Shown piece by piece: positions 17,722 to 26,583 of a DNA stretch of 64,000 nt. The position numbers were made by a program, and so were the translations under genes. The notes below the pieces were generated by a model. That model saw nothing but the letters and a program-made list of their open reading frames with translations, was not told the DNA's origin and searched no databases. The DNA lies in contig NZ_RXNV01000003.1 in assembly GCF_003966265.1 (NCBI RefSeq), positions 372,001-436,000 on the forward strand, given 5' to 3'. Within the stretch, counting starts at the first letter, position 1. Every line of letters begins with the position of its first letter. The DNA is from Shewanella atlantica. Its GTDB lineage: Bacteria; Pseudomonadota; Gammaproteobacteria; Enterobacterales; Shewanellaceae.

Positions 17722-19392
17722 ATGTCAGCTTTGTTTAATCGTTTTTCAAAGTGCCAGTTGAGCACTAATCAGCTTATTCTGTTGGTCGCACTCTACTTTA
17801 CTCTGGTATTTAACTTCCCTTTTCTTAAAGAGGTGACGACCACAGTTCTGTCCTTGGAAAAATTTAACCTGCTGTTTCTGGCTACAGTCCCGATAATGGC
17901 ATTCAACCTGTGTACAATTCTGTTTTCACTTTTTTCAGCCAGACCCATTCTAAAGCCCGTCCTGATCGGTTTGACCCTTATCTCGTCATTAGTCTTCTAT
18001 GCCAAGGTGAGTTACGGTGTCGTATTCGATTACGGTATGATCCAAAACTCCGCACAAACCAACACCGCAGAGGCTATGTCTTACCTGAACTGGCATGTGG
18101 CAGCCTTCTCTCTCTTTACCGGAGTATTACCGGCCACATTTATCTTGTGTGTAAAAGTCCAGCAATACCCAAGGATAAAATCTTTAATATCCAGAATAAA
18201 ATTGATCACTATCTCACTCCTTTCAATCCTCATCATAGCCGCAATTTTTTACCCCAACTACGCCTCAGTCGGGCGCAACAACAGACACCTTCAAAAATCT
18301 TCGATCCCCTTTCCATATCTGGTCGACAGTTTCAAATATACGAGAGACCACTACTTTACTGAGCCGAGAAGCTTTAAAGTCCTGGATGAACACCCCACTC
18401 TGGATAGCGCTGGTGATGGGCAGAAAAAGGTGATTGTCATGGTGGTGGGCGAGACGGCGAGAGCTCAAAACTTCTCATACAACGGCTATGCTAAGCCGAC
18501 TAATCAGGCCACCGAAAAGTTCGGACTGATATCGTTTGAGAAGATGTTTTCCTGTGGTACGGCAACCGCGGTCTCCCTCCCCTGCATGTTCTCGACATTG
18601 ACCAGAAGCAGTTACGATGAACTTGATGCCGAATATGAACAAAATTTATTGGACCTGGTATCGCTTGCCGGAGTCGATGTGCTTTGGATAGATAACAACG
18701 GCTGCAAAGGTGTGTGTGCACGCGTGCCCACCATCAATATCGATGTAAAATCCAATAACCCTCTTTGTGATGGCGAATACTGTTTCGATGAGGTGCTGAT
18801 TGAGCCGCTGCAAGAGAAACTTGCACACCTAAGCGCTCCGACCACCCTGATTGTACTGCATATGATAGGTTCTCATGGGCCGACCTATTTCAAACGTTAC
18901 CCCAGTGAAACGCGCCCTTTCAAGGATGATTGCCAAAGAAGTGATATACAAAACTGTTCACCTGAGTCTCTGGTCAACACCTACGACAACACGATTGCCT
19001 ATACCGATCTGGTACTCTCTGAGGTCATATCGAGTCTGAATGCCCTGCCACAGAGTGTACAACCCTCTATGCTATACGTCTCGGATCATGGTGAGTCTCT
19101 CGGCGAGTCCGGTGCCTACCTTCACGGTTTTCCCTATGCATTCGCCCCAGAAGAGCAAAAGCATATCCCTCTGTTGGCCTGGTTTCCCGAGCATCGCAGC
19201 CCCTATATTGATACCACTTGCCTTCAAAACCGCGCTAAGAAAGATACCTTCAGCCACGACAATATTTTCCATAGTATGTTGGGTATGTTGAATGTTCACT
19301 CGACGCAATATGATAAAAGTCTGGATATGTTTGCAAGCTGTATGACTCCCCAGATTCAAGAAGGTATGAGGCTCACTCGAGTAAATAATTAA
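17722..19392 (+). CDS. eptA: Lipid A phosphoethanolamine transferase (EptA type)
   Basis: 556 residues. Five hydrophobic helices occupy ~15-195, followed by the periplasmic sulfatase-fold domain (~235-535). Key motifs: VIVMVVGETARAQNFSYNGY (metal-binding Glu), SCGTATAVSLPCMFS with the likely nucleophile Thr280, LHMIGSHGPTYFKRYP, and YVSDHGESLGESGAYLHG with the Asp/His metal ligands. Paired cysteines typical of this family are present (CKGVC, CDGEYC). The enzyme moves phosphoethanolamine from phosphatidylethanolamine to lipid A phosphate at the periplasmic face of the inner membrane, which lowers surface charge and can reduce polymyxin binding. Substrate choice (lipid A or core sugar) is from the family. 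A phased repeat upstream suggests response-regulator control. Confidence 0.9.
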   Translation: MSALFNRFSKCQLSTNQLILLVALYFTLVFNFPFLKEVTTTVLSLEKFNLLFLATVPIMAFNLCTILFSLFSARPILKPVLIGLTLISSLVFYAKVSYGVVFDYGMIQNSAQTNTAEAMSYLNWHVAAFSLFTGVLPATFILCVKVQQYPRIKSLISRIKLITISLLSILIIAAIFYPNYASVGRNNRHLQKSSIPFPYLVDSFKYTRDHYFTEPRSFKVLDEHPTLDSAGDGQKKVIVMVVGETARAQNFSYNGYAKPTNQATEKFGLISFEKMFSCGTATAVSLPCMFSTLTRSSYDELDAEYEQNLLDLVSLAGVDVLWIDNNGCKGVCARVPTINIDVKSNNPLCDGEYCFDEVLIEPLQEKLAHLSAPTTLIVLHMIGSHGPTYFKRYPSETRPFKDDCQRSDIQNCSPESLVNTYDNTIAYTDLVLSEVISSLNALPQSVQPSMLYVSDHGESLGESGAYLHGFPYAFAPEEQKHIPLLAWFPEHRSPYIDTTCLQNRAKKDTFSHDNIFHSMLGMLNVHSTQYDKSLDMFASCMTPQIQEGMRLTRVNN

Positions 19393-19613
19393 CTAATGGC
19401 GAGTAGTTGGAGATAAAGCAAGCCTCCAACTTTTCATCTTTTAATAGGCTGTATATCGGCATAAATCATAACCATACCAAGCTTTCTCATACCCGGCTTT
19501 TTCTCACCCGGTAACTATACTAATGGGAGCAGTAGAAACGGATGACCGAGACTCTCTTATCAAAAAACATAAACCACCTGTAGTGAGACTAAAGCAGGGC
19601 TAAGGAGCCATTA

Positions 19614-21095
19614 ATGAGCGATTTCATTCTTCTTAGTCTCGATTTCCTTGCGAGTCTGTTTATTTTTGTCATAGGTACCGGCGCACTGGTCGTTATCTAC
19701 CTCTATATAGCTGACATCAAACAGCACAAACAAGCCATTCGTCACAATTATCCAGTTATAGGAAGATTCAGGTATATTCTCGAAAAACAAGGTGCATTTT
19801 TCAGGCAGTACTTTATGGCGATGGATCGTGAAGAGATGCCCTTCAACCGCGCCGAACGAAGCTGGGTGTATAAGGCGGCAAAAAATGTCGACCGCACCAT
19901 TCCTTTCGGCTCAACACTTAGCTTAGACCCCTCGGGCACCATCATGTTTATGAACTGCGCCTTTCCGACACTGGAGGAGGATTCCGTGGCACCCGGCCCA
20001 ATAACCATAGGCGAAGGATGCCGTTTTCCATACACTGCGGGTTCAATTTTTAATATCTCTGGGATGAGTTATGGCGCCATATCTAAACCCGCCGTTCAGG
20101 CCCTATCCCATGGCGCCCACTTGTGCGGTTGCTGGCTAAATACAGGAGAAGGTGGGCTGAGCCCCTACCATCTGGAGGGAAAGGCCGATCTCGTTTTTCA
20201 AATCGGTACAGCTAAATACGGCGTCAACGATGAACAGGGCAGACTTAGCAAGGAGAAGCTTTATAAAATTGCCGCTCATCCGGAAGTGAAAATGTTTGAA
20301 ATAAAAATCAGTCAGGGAGCCAAACCGGGGAAAGGCGGCATTTTACCGGGCCGAAAGGTCACCGCCGACATTGCCACAATTCGGGGGATCCCCGAAGGGC
20401 AAGATTCGATAAGCCCCAATGGCCATAAAGAGCTAAGCAGTGTCGCTGACCTGCTCGATATGATAGAGCTGATAAGAGAGCTGACCGGTAAGCCCGTTGG
20501 ATTTAAAGCCGTGTTCGGTTCGATGGAATGGTTTGATGAACTGCTGGCAGAGATTGACCTGCGCGGCGAACAATCTGCCCCCGACTTTATTACTATCGAC
20601 AGTGCTGATGGAGGAACAGGCGCCGCCCCCCAATCACTGATGGACTACGTTGGCTTACCACTGAAAGAGAGTTTACCTCTGGTCGTAAAACACCTGGAAC
20701 GGCATCAACTAAAAGGCAGGATCAAGGTAATTGCATCAGGCAAACTCATTACCCCTTCCAAAGTCGCCTGGGCGCTTGCTCTGGGCGCCGATTTTATTGT
20801 ATCGGCCCGTGGGTTTATGTTCGCTCTTGGATGCATTCAGGCTCTGCAATGTAATAAAGACACCTGCCCTACGGGTATCACCACCCATAACAAACGCTTA
20901 CAGCAAGGCTTAAATGTCAAAGACAAAACCCTCAGAGTCGCTAACTACAACAAACATATCCATTACGGCTTAGGGTTAATTGCCCACTCATGCGGTGTGA
21001 GTAATGCCAGAGAGATAGACAAGAAACATATAAGGATTGTATCCGAAAATGGCCTATCTATCGCGCTGGATAAACTCTACGAAAATTACCGATAA
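19614..21095 (+). CDS. FMN-binding glutamate synthase family protein, membrane-anchored
   Basis: 493 residues. A hydrophobic helix at ~5-30 precedes an FMN TIM-barrel like the central domain of the glutamate synthase large subunit: ISGMSYGAISKPAVQALSHG, GCWLNTGEGGLSPYH, KISQGAKPGKGG, ITIDSADGGTGAAPQSLMDYVGLP, KVIASGKL. The [3Fe-4S] spacing C-x5-C-x4-C is present in GCIQALQCNKDTCPTG. It lacks the glutaminase domain and the C-terminal beta-helix, so it is the short stand-alone form (GltB2-like) and is not a complete glutamate synthase. Its in vivo reaction is uncertain. Monocistronic; AAGGAG lies upstream of the ATG. Confidence 0.88.
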   Translation: MSDFILLSLDFLASLFIFVIGTGALVVIYLYIADIKQHKQAIRHNYPVIGRFRYILEKQGAFFRQYFMAMDREEMPFNRAERSWVYKAAKNVDRTIPFGSTLSLDPSGTIMFMNCAFPTLEEDSVAPGPITIGEGCRFPYTAGSIFNISGMSYGAISKPAVQALSHGAHLCGCWLNTGEGGLSPYHLEGKADLVFQIGTAKYGVNDEQGRLSKEKLYKIAAHPEVKMFEIKISQGAKPGKGGILPGRKVTADIATIRGIPEGQDSISPNGHKELSSVADLLDMIELIRELTGKPVGFKAVFGSMEWFDELLAEIDLRGEQSAPDFITIDSADGGTGAAPQSLMDYVGLPLKESLPLVVKHLERHQLKGRIKVIASGKLITPSKVAWALALGADFIVSARGFMFALGCIQALQCNKDTCPTGITTHNKRLQQGLNVKDKTLRVANYNKHIHYGLGLIAHSCGVSNAREIDKKHIRIVSENGLSIALDKLYENYR

Positions 21096-21111
21096 CTCCG
21101 AACGGCCAGGA

Positions 21112-21810
21112 CTATAGCTGAAGCACTGAAAACGAATTAATTTCGTCGGTGGTGAGATACCGCCACTGACCGACTTCAATATCGAGGGTAATATCGCCAA
21201 TTTGCTGTCGATGCAGGCCGTTAACCCGGTTGCCTACGGCGGCAAACATACGCTTCACCTGATGGTATTTACCTTCCGTGATAGTTAACAGCACCTCTTT
21301 GGGGCTCTGCACCTCCAATTTCGCAGGGCGAGTCAATGATATCTCCCCCTGTAGTTGCACGCCCAAGGCAAATTTATCGGCGACATCATCATTGATAGGG
21401 TCGCGCAAGCTAACCCGGTACACTTTTTCACAATGATATTTAGGATTAATAATATTAAACGACCAACGTCCATCGTCGGTAACTAAGACTAACCCTGTAG
21501 TATCTGCATCTAATCGCCCGGCTATATGAAGGTCACACACCTTATCTATATCGAGACAATTCATCACAGAGGGATAATCGCCATCGACATTTGAACTGAG
21601 AGTATTGAGGGGTTTGTGCATCATTATATAACGCGAGGCCCTAGGGGTGAGTAACTTTCCAGACAGAGTAATACTATTATTTTCATGTACCTGAACGGCT
21701 GGGTCGGTGATCACCTCGCCGTTAACGCTCACCTCAGCTGACTCAATCAGTTCACCTGATTGGGCTCGAGTCAACTCAGTACTTTTACACAAAAATTTAT
21801 CGAGGCGCAT
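21112..21810 (-). CDS. rsuA: 16S rRNA pseudouridine synthase, RsuA family
   Basis: The open frame extends to 21858, but the family start MRLDKFLCKSTELTR corresponds to the ATG at 21810 (232 residues). N-terminal S4 RNA-binding domain (1-60), then the synthase domain with AGRLDADTTGLVLVTDDG, where Asp is the catalytic residue, and EGKYHQVKRMFAAVGNRVNGLHR. RsuA converts U516 of 16S rRNA to pseudouridine. It is convergent with the glutamate synthase homologue; only 16 bases separate the two stops and no terminator hairpin is visible between them. Confidence 0.88.
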   Translation of the reverse strand: MRLDKFLCKSTELTRAQSGELIESAEVSVNGEVITDPAVQVHENNSITLSGKLLTPRASRYIMMHKPLNTLSSNVDGDYPSVMNCLDIDKVCDLHIAGRLDADTTGLVLVTDDGRWSFNIINPKYHCEKVYRVSLRDPINDDVADKFALGVQLQGEISLTRPAKLEVQSPKEVLLTITEGKYHQVKRMFAAVGNRVNGLHRQQIGDITLDIEVGQWRYLTTDEINSFSVLQL

Positions 21811-21880
21811 TACAAAATTATCAACATAAAAAGAAACTAGGGCCGCTATTATCCTCATTCATATGTTAAGTTCAACTACT

Positions 21881-22242
21881 ATACCAATCGGTATAAAGGT
21901 GTGGTCACTCTTCGAGAATTTAGCGCTTGTGAGGCAAGGCCATTAATTGCTCCTCGGTAACTGCTCCATGCGCTACTCTACCTCCTATGTCCATATAGTC
22001 GTGCATAAATGGCATTTGCAACATCCATGTTGCTCGCAACGAGTGAGAAACATAGTGAAACTAGGTTTAAACTCGTTAACGCCGTATCGCAAGTGCTAAA
22101 ACTCGCCTTTCAGGAGTGTTTTTGGCAGCCTACTTCTGTGTTGAGAGAGTTCAAAAGGGAGCACCATTCTCTCACTCTTTCGCCTTGAATTATGCTGCCA
22201 AAAATAACTCTGAGTTGACCACTTTCTTATACCGGTTGGTAT
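21881..22242. mobile_element. MITE-like element with ~30-bp terminal inverted repeats
   Basis: The left end (21881-21910) starts ATACCAATCGGTATAA and runs into GTGGTCACTC; the reverse complement of the right end (22212-22242) starts ATACCAACCGGTATAA and runs into GTGGTCAACTC. The 362-bp element has no open reading frame and contains a further internal inverted pair (TTTGGCAGC ... GCTGCCAAA). This is the structure of a non-autonomous miniature inverted-repeat element. Single end-like palindromes occur elsewhere in the window. Confidence 0.7.
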
Positions 22243-22377
22243 TAGCCATCACGAGTCACTATGAGCTAGAATTTCTGAACACTAGAGTCTAAAACTAGAG
22301 TAAGTTTACACTGACGGGGTTCTCCCCCACTTTTGCCAACTAAACCCTTCTCTTAACTATGAAAAGAGGTCAATTCA

Positions 22378-22740
22378 ATGTCTACTCGCGTTTATGTTAT
22401 CGCACAATTTCGCCCAAAAGCCGGTAAAGAATCTGAATTGTTTGAAGTATTAAAAGCACTCGAGCCAGATGCTCTGCGTGAGCAAGGCTGCATTCAATAT
22501 ATGCTCACACGTCAGATTGACCACCCCAGCGCCACCCGGACTAACTACCCCATAGTGTTTAACGAAATATGGGCCGATGGTGAGAGTTGGGCGGCACATG
22601 GCCGCCGTAAACAGATACACCACTTCTTCAATACACAGGTCATTGCAAAAGATGGCCTGGTCGATGATGCCATCGTCACCGCATACACAGACGAAGGATA
22701 CGACTACGACGCCCCCATCTTTGGATTAGGCGCCAAATAA
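22378..22740 (+). CDS. Antibiotic biosynthesis monooxygenase (ABM) domain protein, quinol monooxygenase-like
   Basis: 120 residues: RVYVIAQFRPKAGKESELFEVLKALEPDALREQGCIQYMLTRQ is the first half of the dimeric alpha/beta ABM fold, followed by VFNEIWADGESWAAHGRRKQIHHFF. Small family members such as YgiN act as quinol monooxygenases or bind aromatic compounds. AAAGAGG lies well placed before the ATG. No aromatic or polyketide gene is adjacent, so substrate is unknown. The MITE-like element ends 135 bases upstream. Confidence 0.82.
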   Translation: MSTRVYVIAQFRPKAGKESELFEVLKALEPDALREQGCIQYMLTRQIDHPSATRTNYPIVFNEIWADGESWAAHGRRKQIHHFFNTQVIAKDGLVDDAIVTAYTDEGYDYDAPIFGLGAK

Positions 22741-22966
22741 CATACCGAAACACCTCTACTCTTACCTGTCAGTGATAAACTGCAGGTAAGAGCGTCCGTA
22801 CCATGCTCAACAGACCTAGCTAATGCCATGCAGCCCCCTAAACCTAACTAGTTAAAGCAATCGAACAGCACCTAATAAATCAAATAGATATACTTAACAT
22901 TCGACGTTTGTTCTACTTGCTTAAATTCAGGATGGAGTTTAACCTTTCTGCAACAGAATCAGGGAG

Positions 22967-23113
22967 ATGATATTGTGGGCAAAAAATCTATTGAGCCTGA
23001 AAAACATAGGATCAAAACATTTTCCAGAGAAAGGTCAGAACCCTCTTACGATAACCGAGTTTTACGAGAACTGGGTGTTGCATAGCGTCATGGAAGAACG
23101 GGGTCATAGTTGA
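22967..23113 (+). CDS. Small 48-residue protein translationally coupled to the HD-GYP gene
   Basis: ATG at 22967 directly preceded by AGGGAG (close spacing) opens a frame of 48 codons ending NWVLHSVMEERGHS. Its TGA (23111-23113) overlaps the TTG start of the HD-GYP gene in a TTGA arrangement, the classical sign of translational coupling, which also supports that TTG as the real start. No known family recognised. An alternative small frame (GTG 22975 to 23085) uses the same ribosome-binding site at a better distance but lacks the overlap. Confidence 0.45.
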   Translation: MILWAKNLLSLKNIGSKHFPEKGQNPLTITEFYENWVLHSVMEERGHS

Positions 23114-24912
23114 ATACTAAAGTCACATATCTCAAATTCATTGTAGTAACGCTGTTTTTAGTCTGGACGATCTTAATCGTTTCCATCCTGGTAAATTGGT
23201 TTAATCAGGAGAATCGTCATGCCGAAAGGCTGGCATTCAAAGAAGCCACTGTAAGCATAAAAAAAGATCTGGCCTACCGCTCCTGGGTCACTTCCCACGG
23301 CGGGGTCTATGTACCGATAACCGAGCAGACCAGGCCCAACCCTTACCTCTCCCATATCCCCAACCGTGATATAAAGACTGAGGCTGGTATGTGGTTAACA
23401 CTCATGAATCCTGCTTACGCAATCAAGCAGACGATGAAAAACTACTCTGAGCTTTACGGAACGAAGGGACGCATAATCAGTAATTTGCCACTCAACCCCG
23501 ACAATAAAGCCGACAAGTGGGAGTCTAACTCTCTGAATATTATCGAAAACACCAGAACTCCCCATCACGAAATCCATCCCATCGATGGTCAGGATCATAT
23601 GCGGCTCATTATCCCGCTATTTACCGAGGAGGGATGCCTGAAGTGTCATGGTCATCAAGGCTATACAGTTGGTGATGTACGTGGTGGAATATCGGCGTCG
23701 ATTGCACTTGCTCCCTATTACACTAGTGCAGTTTCACGCTTGAAAGCCAGTCTCCCCTATGTTGTCGTGGTCTGGTTGATTGGCGTGGCCACAATTTTGC
23801 TCGGGTACTGGCGTACCCGGCGGTATATTTCAGAAAAAATAGCCAGTTATGAGCAACACATTTTCTCCATCGTCGACATGATAGAAAATCGTGACAGCTA
23901 TACTGCCGGTCATACCAAACGTGTTGGGCAATATGCATCGCTTATCGCAAAGCAGATGGGCTACAGCGCTAAAGCCATAGATAAACTCTACCGCGCATCT
24001 ATGGTTCACGATGTGGGAAAGATATCTACCCCCGACTCTATCCTGTTGAAACCGGGCAAGCTATCACCTTTAGAGCGTAAGATTATTCAGCAGCATGTAG
24101 TAACCAGCTACCAGATGTTAAAGCGGGTAGATATCTTTCAGGGGATTGCCGAGATAGTGCGTCATCACCATGAACAGTATGATGGATCCGGTTACCCTCA
24201 GGGGCTGAAAGGTGAGCAGATCCCTAAATTGTCACAAATAATGAGCGTGGCCGATGCATTCGATGCCATGACGACAGATCGCGTCTACAAGGGCAGAAAA
24301 ACTATTCAATCAGCACTCGAAGAGCTTCAACTGCTGGCAAATAAACAGTTTAACGCTGAAGTCGTCGAGGCGGCTCAGACAGCCCTGAAAGATATCGCCA
24401 GACCGAAATCAAACCAGCTGCCGGTAAATGAGATAGAGAAAGAGCGATTTGCCTACTTCTACAAAGATCAGTTAACCGGCGCCTATAATCGTGACTACCT
24501 TAACAATATGCTGCTGATCAACAGTGACAAGCAGAGCGAAGATCCCTATAACTGCATTAATCTGATTTTATTGACCAACTTTACTCAATACAATAAAGAA
24601 CAGGGTTGGGAGAGAGGCAATAAGATACTTATCCATGTAACACAATCCTTGCTCAGCTCATTTCCTGACGCATTGATATTCAGGATACACGGTGATGATT
24701 TTATCGTACTGCATAAGCAACACTATGCAATCGAGGGGGAGTTAGGCCCGATTGATGCCCTGCTGGAAGGCACAGAGATTTCGCTCGATACCCTGCATGT
24801 CAATATAAAAGAGGACGGTATCGGCTCGGTCGATAAACTGGATAACTGGTTAGTTTCAGCTAATAGAGAAAAGGAGTCGCTAGAAAATAACCAACTGATT
24901 ATTAGCCAGTAA
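23110..24912 (+). CDS. c-di-GMP phosphodiesterase: DUF3365 heme-type sensor, HD-GYP, degenerate GGDEF
   Basis: 600 residues from a TTG start. TM ~8-30; periplasmic DUF3365/Tll0287-like domain ~35-205 with a CXXCH heme motif at Cys176 (EEGCLKCHG); TM ~212-235; HD-GYP domain ~245-415 with HTKRVGQYA, MVHDVGKIS, and HHHEQYDGSGYPQGLKG, so the metal site and GYP loop are intact; then ~445-590 a GGDEF-like fold (LTGAYNRDYL) whose signature is replaced by HGDDF and is probably inactive or regulatory. Expected role: hydrolysis of c-di-GMP controlled by heme redox state or ligand in the periplasm. The coupled small protein upstream may be a partner. Confidence 0.9.
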   Translation: MNTKVTYLKFIVVTLFLVWTILIVSILVNWFNQENRHAERLAFKEATVSIKKDLAYRSWVTSHGGVYVPITEQTRPNPYLSHIPNRDIKTEAGMWLTLMNPAYAIKQTMKNYSELYGTKGRIISNLPLNPDNKADKWESNSLNIIENTRTPHHEIHPIDGQDHMRLIIPLFTEEGCLKCHGHQGYTVGDVRGGISASIALAPYYTSAVSRLKASLPYVVVVWLIGVATILLGYWRTRRYISEKIASYEQHIFSIVDMIENRDSYTAGHTKRVGQYASLIAKQMGYSAKAIDKLYRASMVHDVGKISTPDSILLKPGKLSPLERKIIQQHVVTSYQMLKRVDIFQGIAEIVRHHHEQYDGSGYPQGLKGEQIPKLSQIMSVADAFDAMTTDRVYKGRKTIQSALEELQLLANKQFNAEVVEAAQTALKDIARPKSNQLPVNEIEKERFAYFYKDQLTGAYNRDYLNNMLLINSDKQSEDPYNCINLILLTNFTQYNKEQGWERGNKILIHVTQSLLSSFPDALIFRIHGDDFIVLHKQHYAIEGELGPIDALLEGTEISLDTLHVNIKEDGIGSVDKLDNWLVSANREKESLENNQLIISQ

Positions 24913-24929
24913 ATCCGATACCGACGAAC

Positions 24930-25471
24930 TTATGTTTTTGCAGCCCCAAGCTTGGCACCACAATGGGGACATTGACATAAGTTCAGCTGCACGGAGCGGC
25001 CAGTTCCATCGGTTGCCACATGATGACATGCCGGACACCGCCCCCAACGATACAACCCAAAAACGTAAAAGAAGATGCCGAGCATCACCAGCGGAAAACC
25101 CGCCCCAAAAATGGATACGTGAGTGGTAAAAAACAGAACCAGCAAGCCGACACCAACCGCAGCAATGACGGCACAAACCTTAAAGTGCTTTCGTATTCGG
25201 ATCATATTCGCCTGATAGATATCGACGAAATTTTCACTCTGGCGATCTAACGGATGACGCTCCTCCCCCGAGAGTATGGTGAAAAGTGCATGAGCAAAGA
25301 TAACCCCGCCTATGGCGAAGGGACGCCTACGATATAGGCCGCCATATCTGGTCGACTCTCTCCCCACACTAAGTTTTCCAGTACAAACTGCAGAAGAATA
25401 CCCGTCATGGCGATCAACCAGCCTATAAAAGCCTGTTTCTTAACCTTCTTACCATCGTATAACTTTTTCAT
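24930..25471 (-). pseudogene. Frameshifted small membrane protein with C-terminal zinc ribbon
   Basis: The natural start is the ATG at 25471 (MKKLYDGKKVKKQAFIGW), giving one TM helix and reading ENLVWGESRPDMAAYIVGV before a stop at 25310-25312. The continuation FAIGGVIFAHALFTILSGEE is in the adjacent frame and runs to 24930, with two TM helices and a zinc ribbon (RCPACHH and CQCPHCGAKL). One base gained or lost near 25313-25328 would join them into a ~180-residue protein. It may be a true mutation or a sequencing error. Function unknown. Convergent with the HD-GYP gene (17-base gap). Confidence 0.7.
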
Positions 25472-25753
25472 CTTTTACCATAATTACCAAATGCACCATC
25501 TGATTTTACACAATATGGATAAACTTGCTTAGATACGGGTCCATTAACCGGTCAGAGAAAATCTGCGCCCCAACTAAGCATCACCTCCCATCAATCACTT
25601 CCAACCTTTCACTCCCCCCTCCTTTGTATCAGTTCAAATATTCTCACTTTAATTTCCCCTTGCGGACTTTTGTCCTAATAGCCTTACCGCTGTCGGTCGT
25701 AGTATCGAGTCAATTTATGACTTATGTCTGATAACGTAAGAGAGAAAATACTG

Positions 25754-26458
25754 ATGACTGCACATATTAACGGCCAGATGGGCGACTTTGCCGAAACTAT
25801 TATCATGCCTGGCGACCCGCTGAGAGCAAAGTACATTGCTGAGAAATTCCTCGATGATGCCGTCGAGATCACCAACATACGTAACATGCTGGGCTATACA
25901 GGCTTTTACAAGGGCCAGCGTATCTCTGTTATGGGCCATGGCATGGGGATCCCCTCTATGGTGCTCTACGCCCATGAATTGATTAACGACTTCGGTGTGA
26001 AGCGTATCATTCGTGTCGGCAGCTTAGGCGCGACCCAACAGGATGTGAAGCTACACGATGTGATCCTGGCGCAAGCGGCAGGCACTGACTCTCCCACTAA
26101 TGCAAAGCGCAGCAGCGGTTACCAGATGGCGACCTCGGCCACCTTCGACCTGCTTCACAAGGCCTATACTTCGGCGGTTGAAAAAGAGATCAGCGTCAAG
26201 GTGGGTAACATCTTCAGTGGCGATATGTATTACGACCCCGATGAAGATATGATCCCGGCACTGGAGCGTTTCGGCGTACTTGGTATAGATATGGAGGTAG
26301 CCGGTCTCTATGGTTTGGCCCACCAGCAGGGCATCGAATCCTTAGCCATTCTAACCGTGTCAGATCACTGCCTCACCGGCGAAGAGACATCAGCCGAAGA
26401 GCGTCAGCTGTCATTTAACCAAATGATTGAGTTGGCTTTAGAGACTGCATGTAGCTAA
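25754..26458 (+). CDS. deoD: Purine-nucleoside phosphorylase
   Basis: An upstream ATG at 25724 is in frame, but the ATG at 25754 has AAGAGAG at the right distance and gives the family N-terminus MTAHINGQMGDFAETIIMPGDPLRAK, so 234 residues. DeoD signatures: GFYKGQRISVMGHGMGIPS, RVGSLGA, GDMYYDPDEDMIP, GIDMEVAGLYGLA (ribose-contact Glu-Met-Glu region) and TVSDHCLTGEE with the catalytic Asp. The hexameric cytosolic enzyme splits purine (deoxy)nucleosides with phosphate for salvage. Here it is apart from deoA/B/C and followed by an MFS transporter. Confidence 0.93.
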   Translation: MTAHINGQMGDFAETIIMPGDPLRAKYIAEKFLDDAVEITNIRNMLGYTGFYKGQRISVMGHGMGIPSMVLYAHELINDFGVKRIIRVGSLGATQQDVKLHDVILAQAAGTDSPTNAKRSSGYQMATSATFDLLHKAYTSAVEKEISVKVGNIFSGDMYYDPDEDMIPALERFGVLGIDMEVAGLYGLAHQQGIESLAILTVSDHCLTGEETSAEERQLSFNQMIELALETACS

Positions 26459-26583
26459 TACAAGACACGCCTTATCAGTCCACGCTCGCAGTATACCGAT
26501 ATCATTAATGGCAGTTTATGACGTGCCAATAAAAAAACAAATAATGGATCAACTGCGAGCCTTATAAAAGACACTTAGGAACG

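Noticed and set aside
22975..23085. 36-codon GTG frame before the HD-GYP gene
   Set aside because: Has a well-spaced AGGGAG but no overlap with the downstream start; the alternative frame from 22967 explains the TTGA overlap better. Kept only as an alternative.
25724..25753. Extended N-terminus of purine-nucleoside phosphorylase
   Set aside because: The upstream ATG lacks a ribosome-binding site and adds residues that the family does not have; the ATG at 25754 has AAGAGAG.
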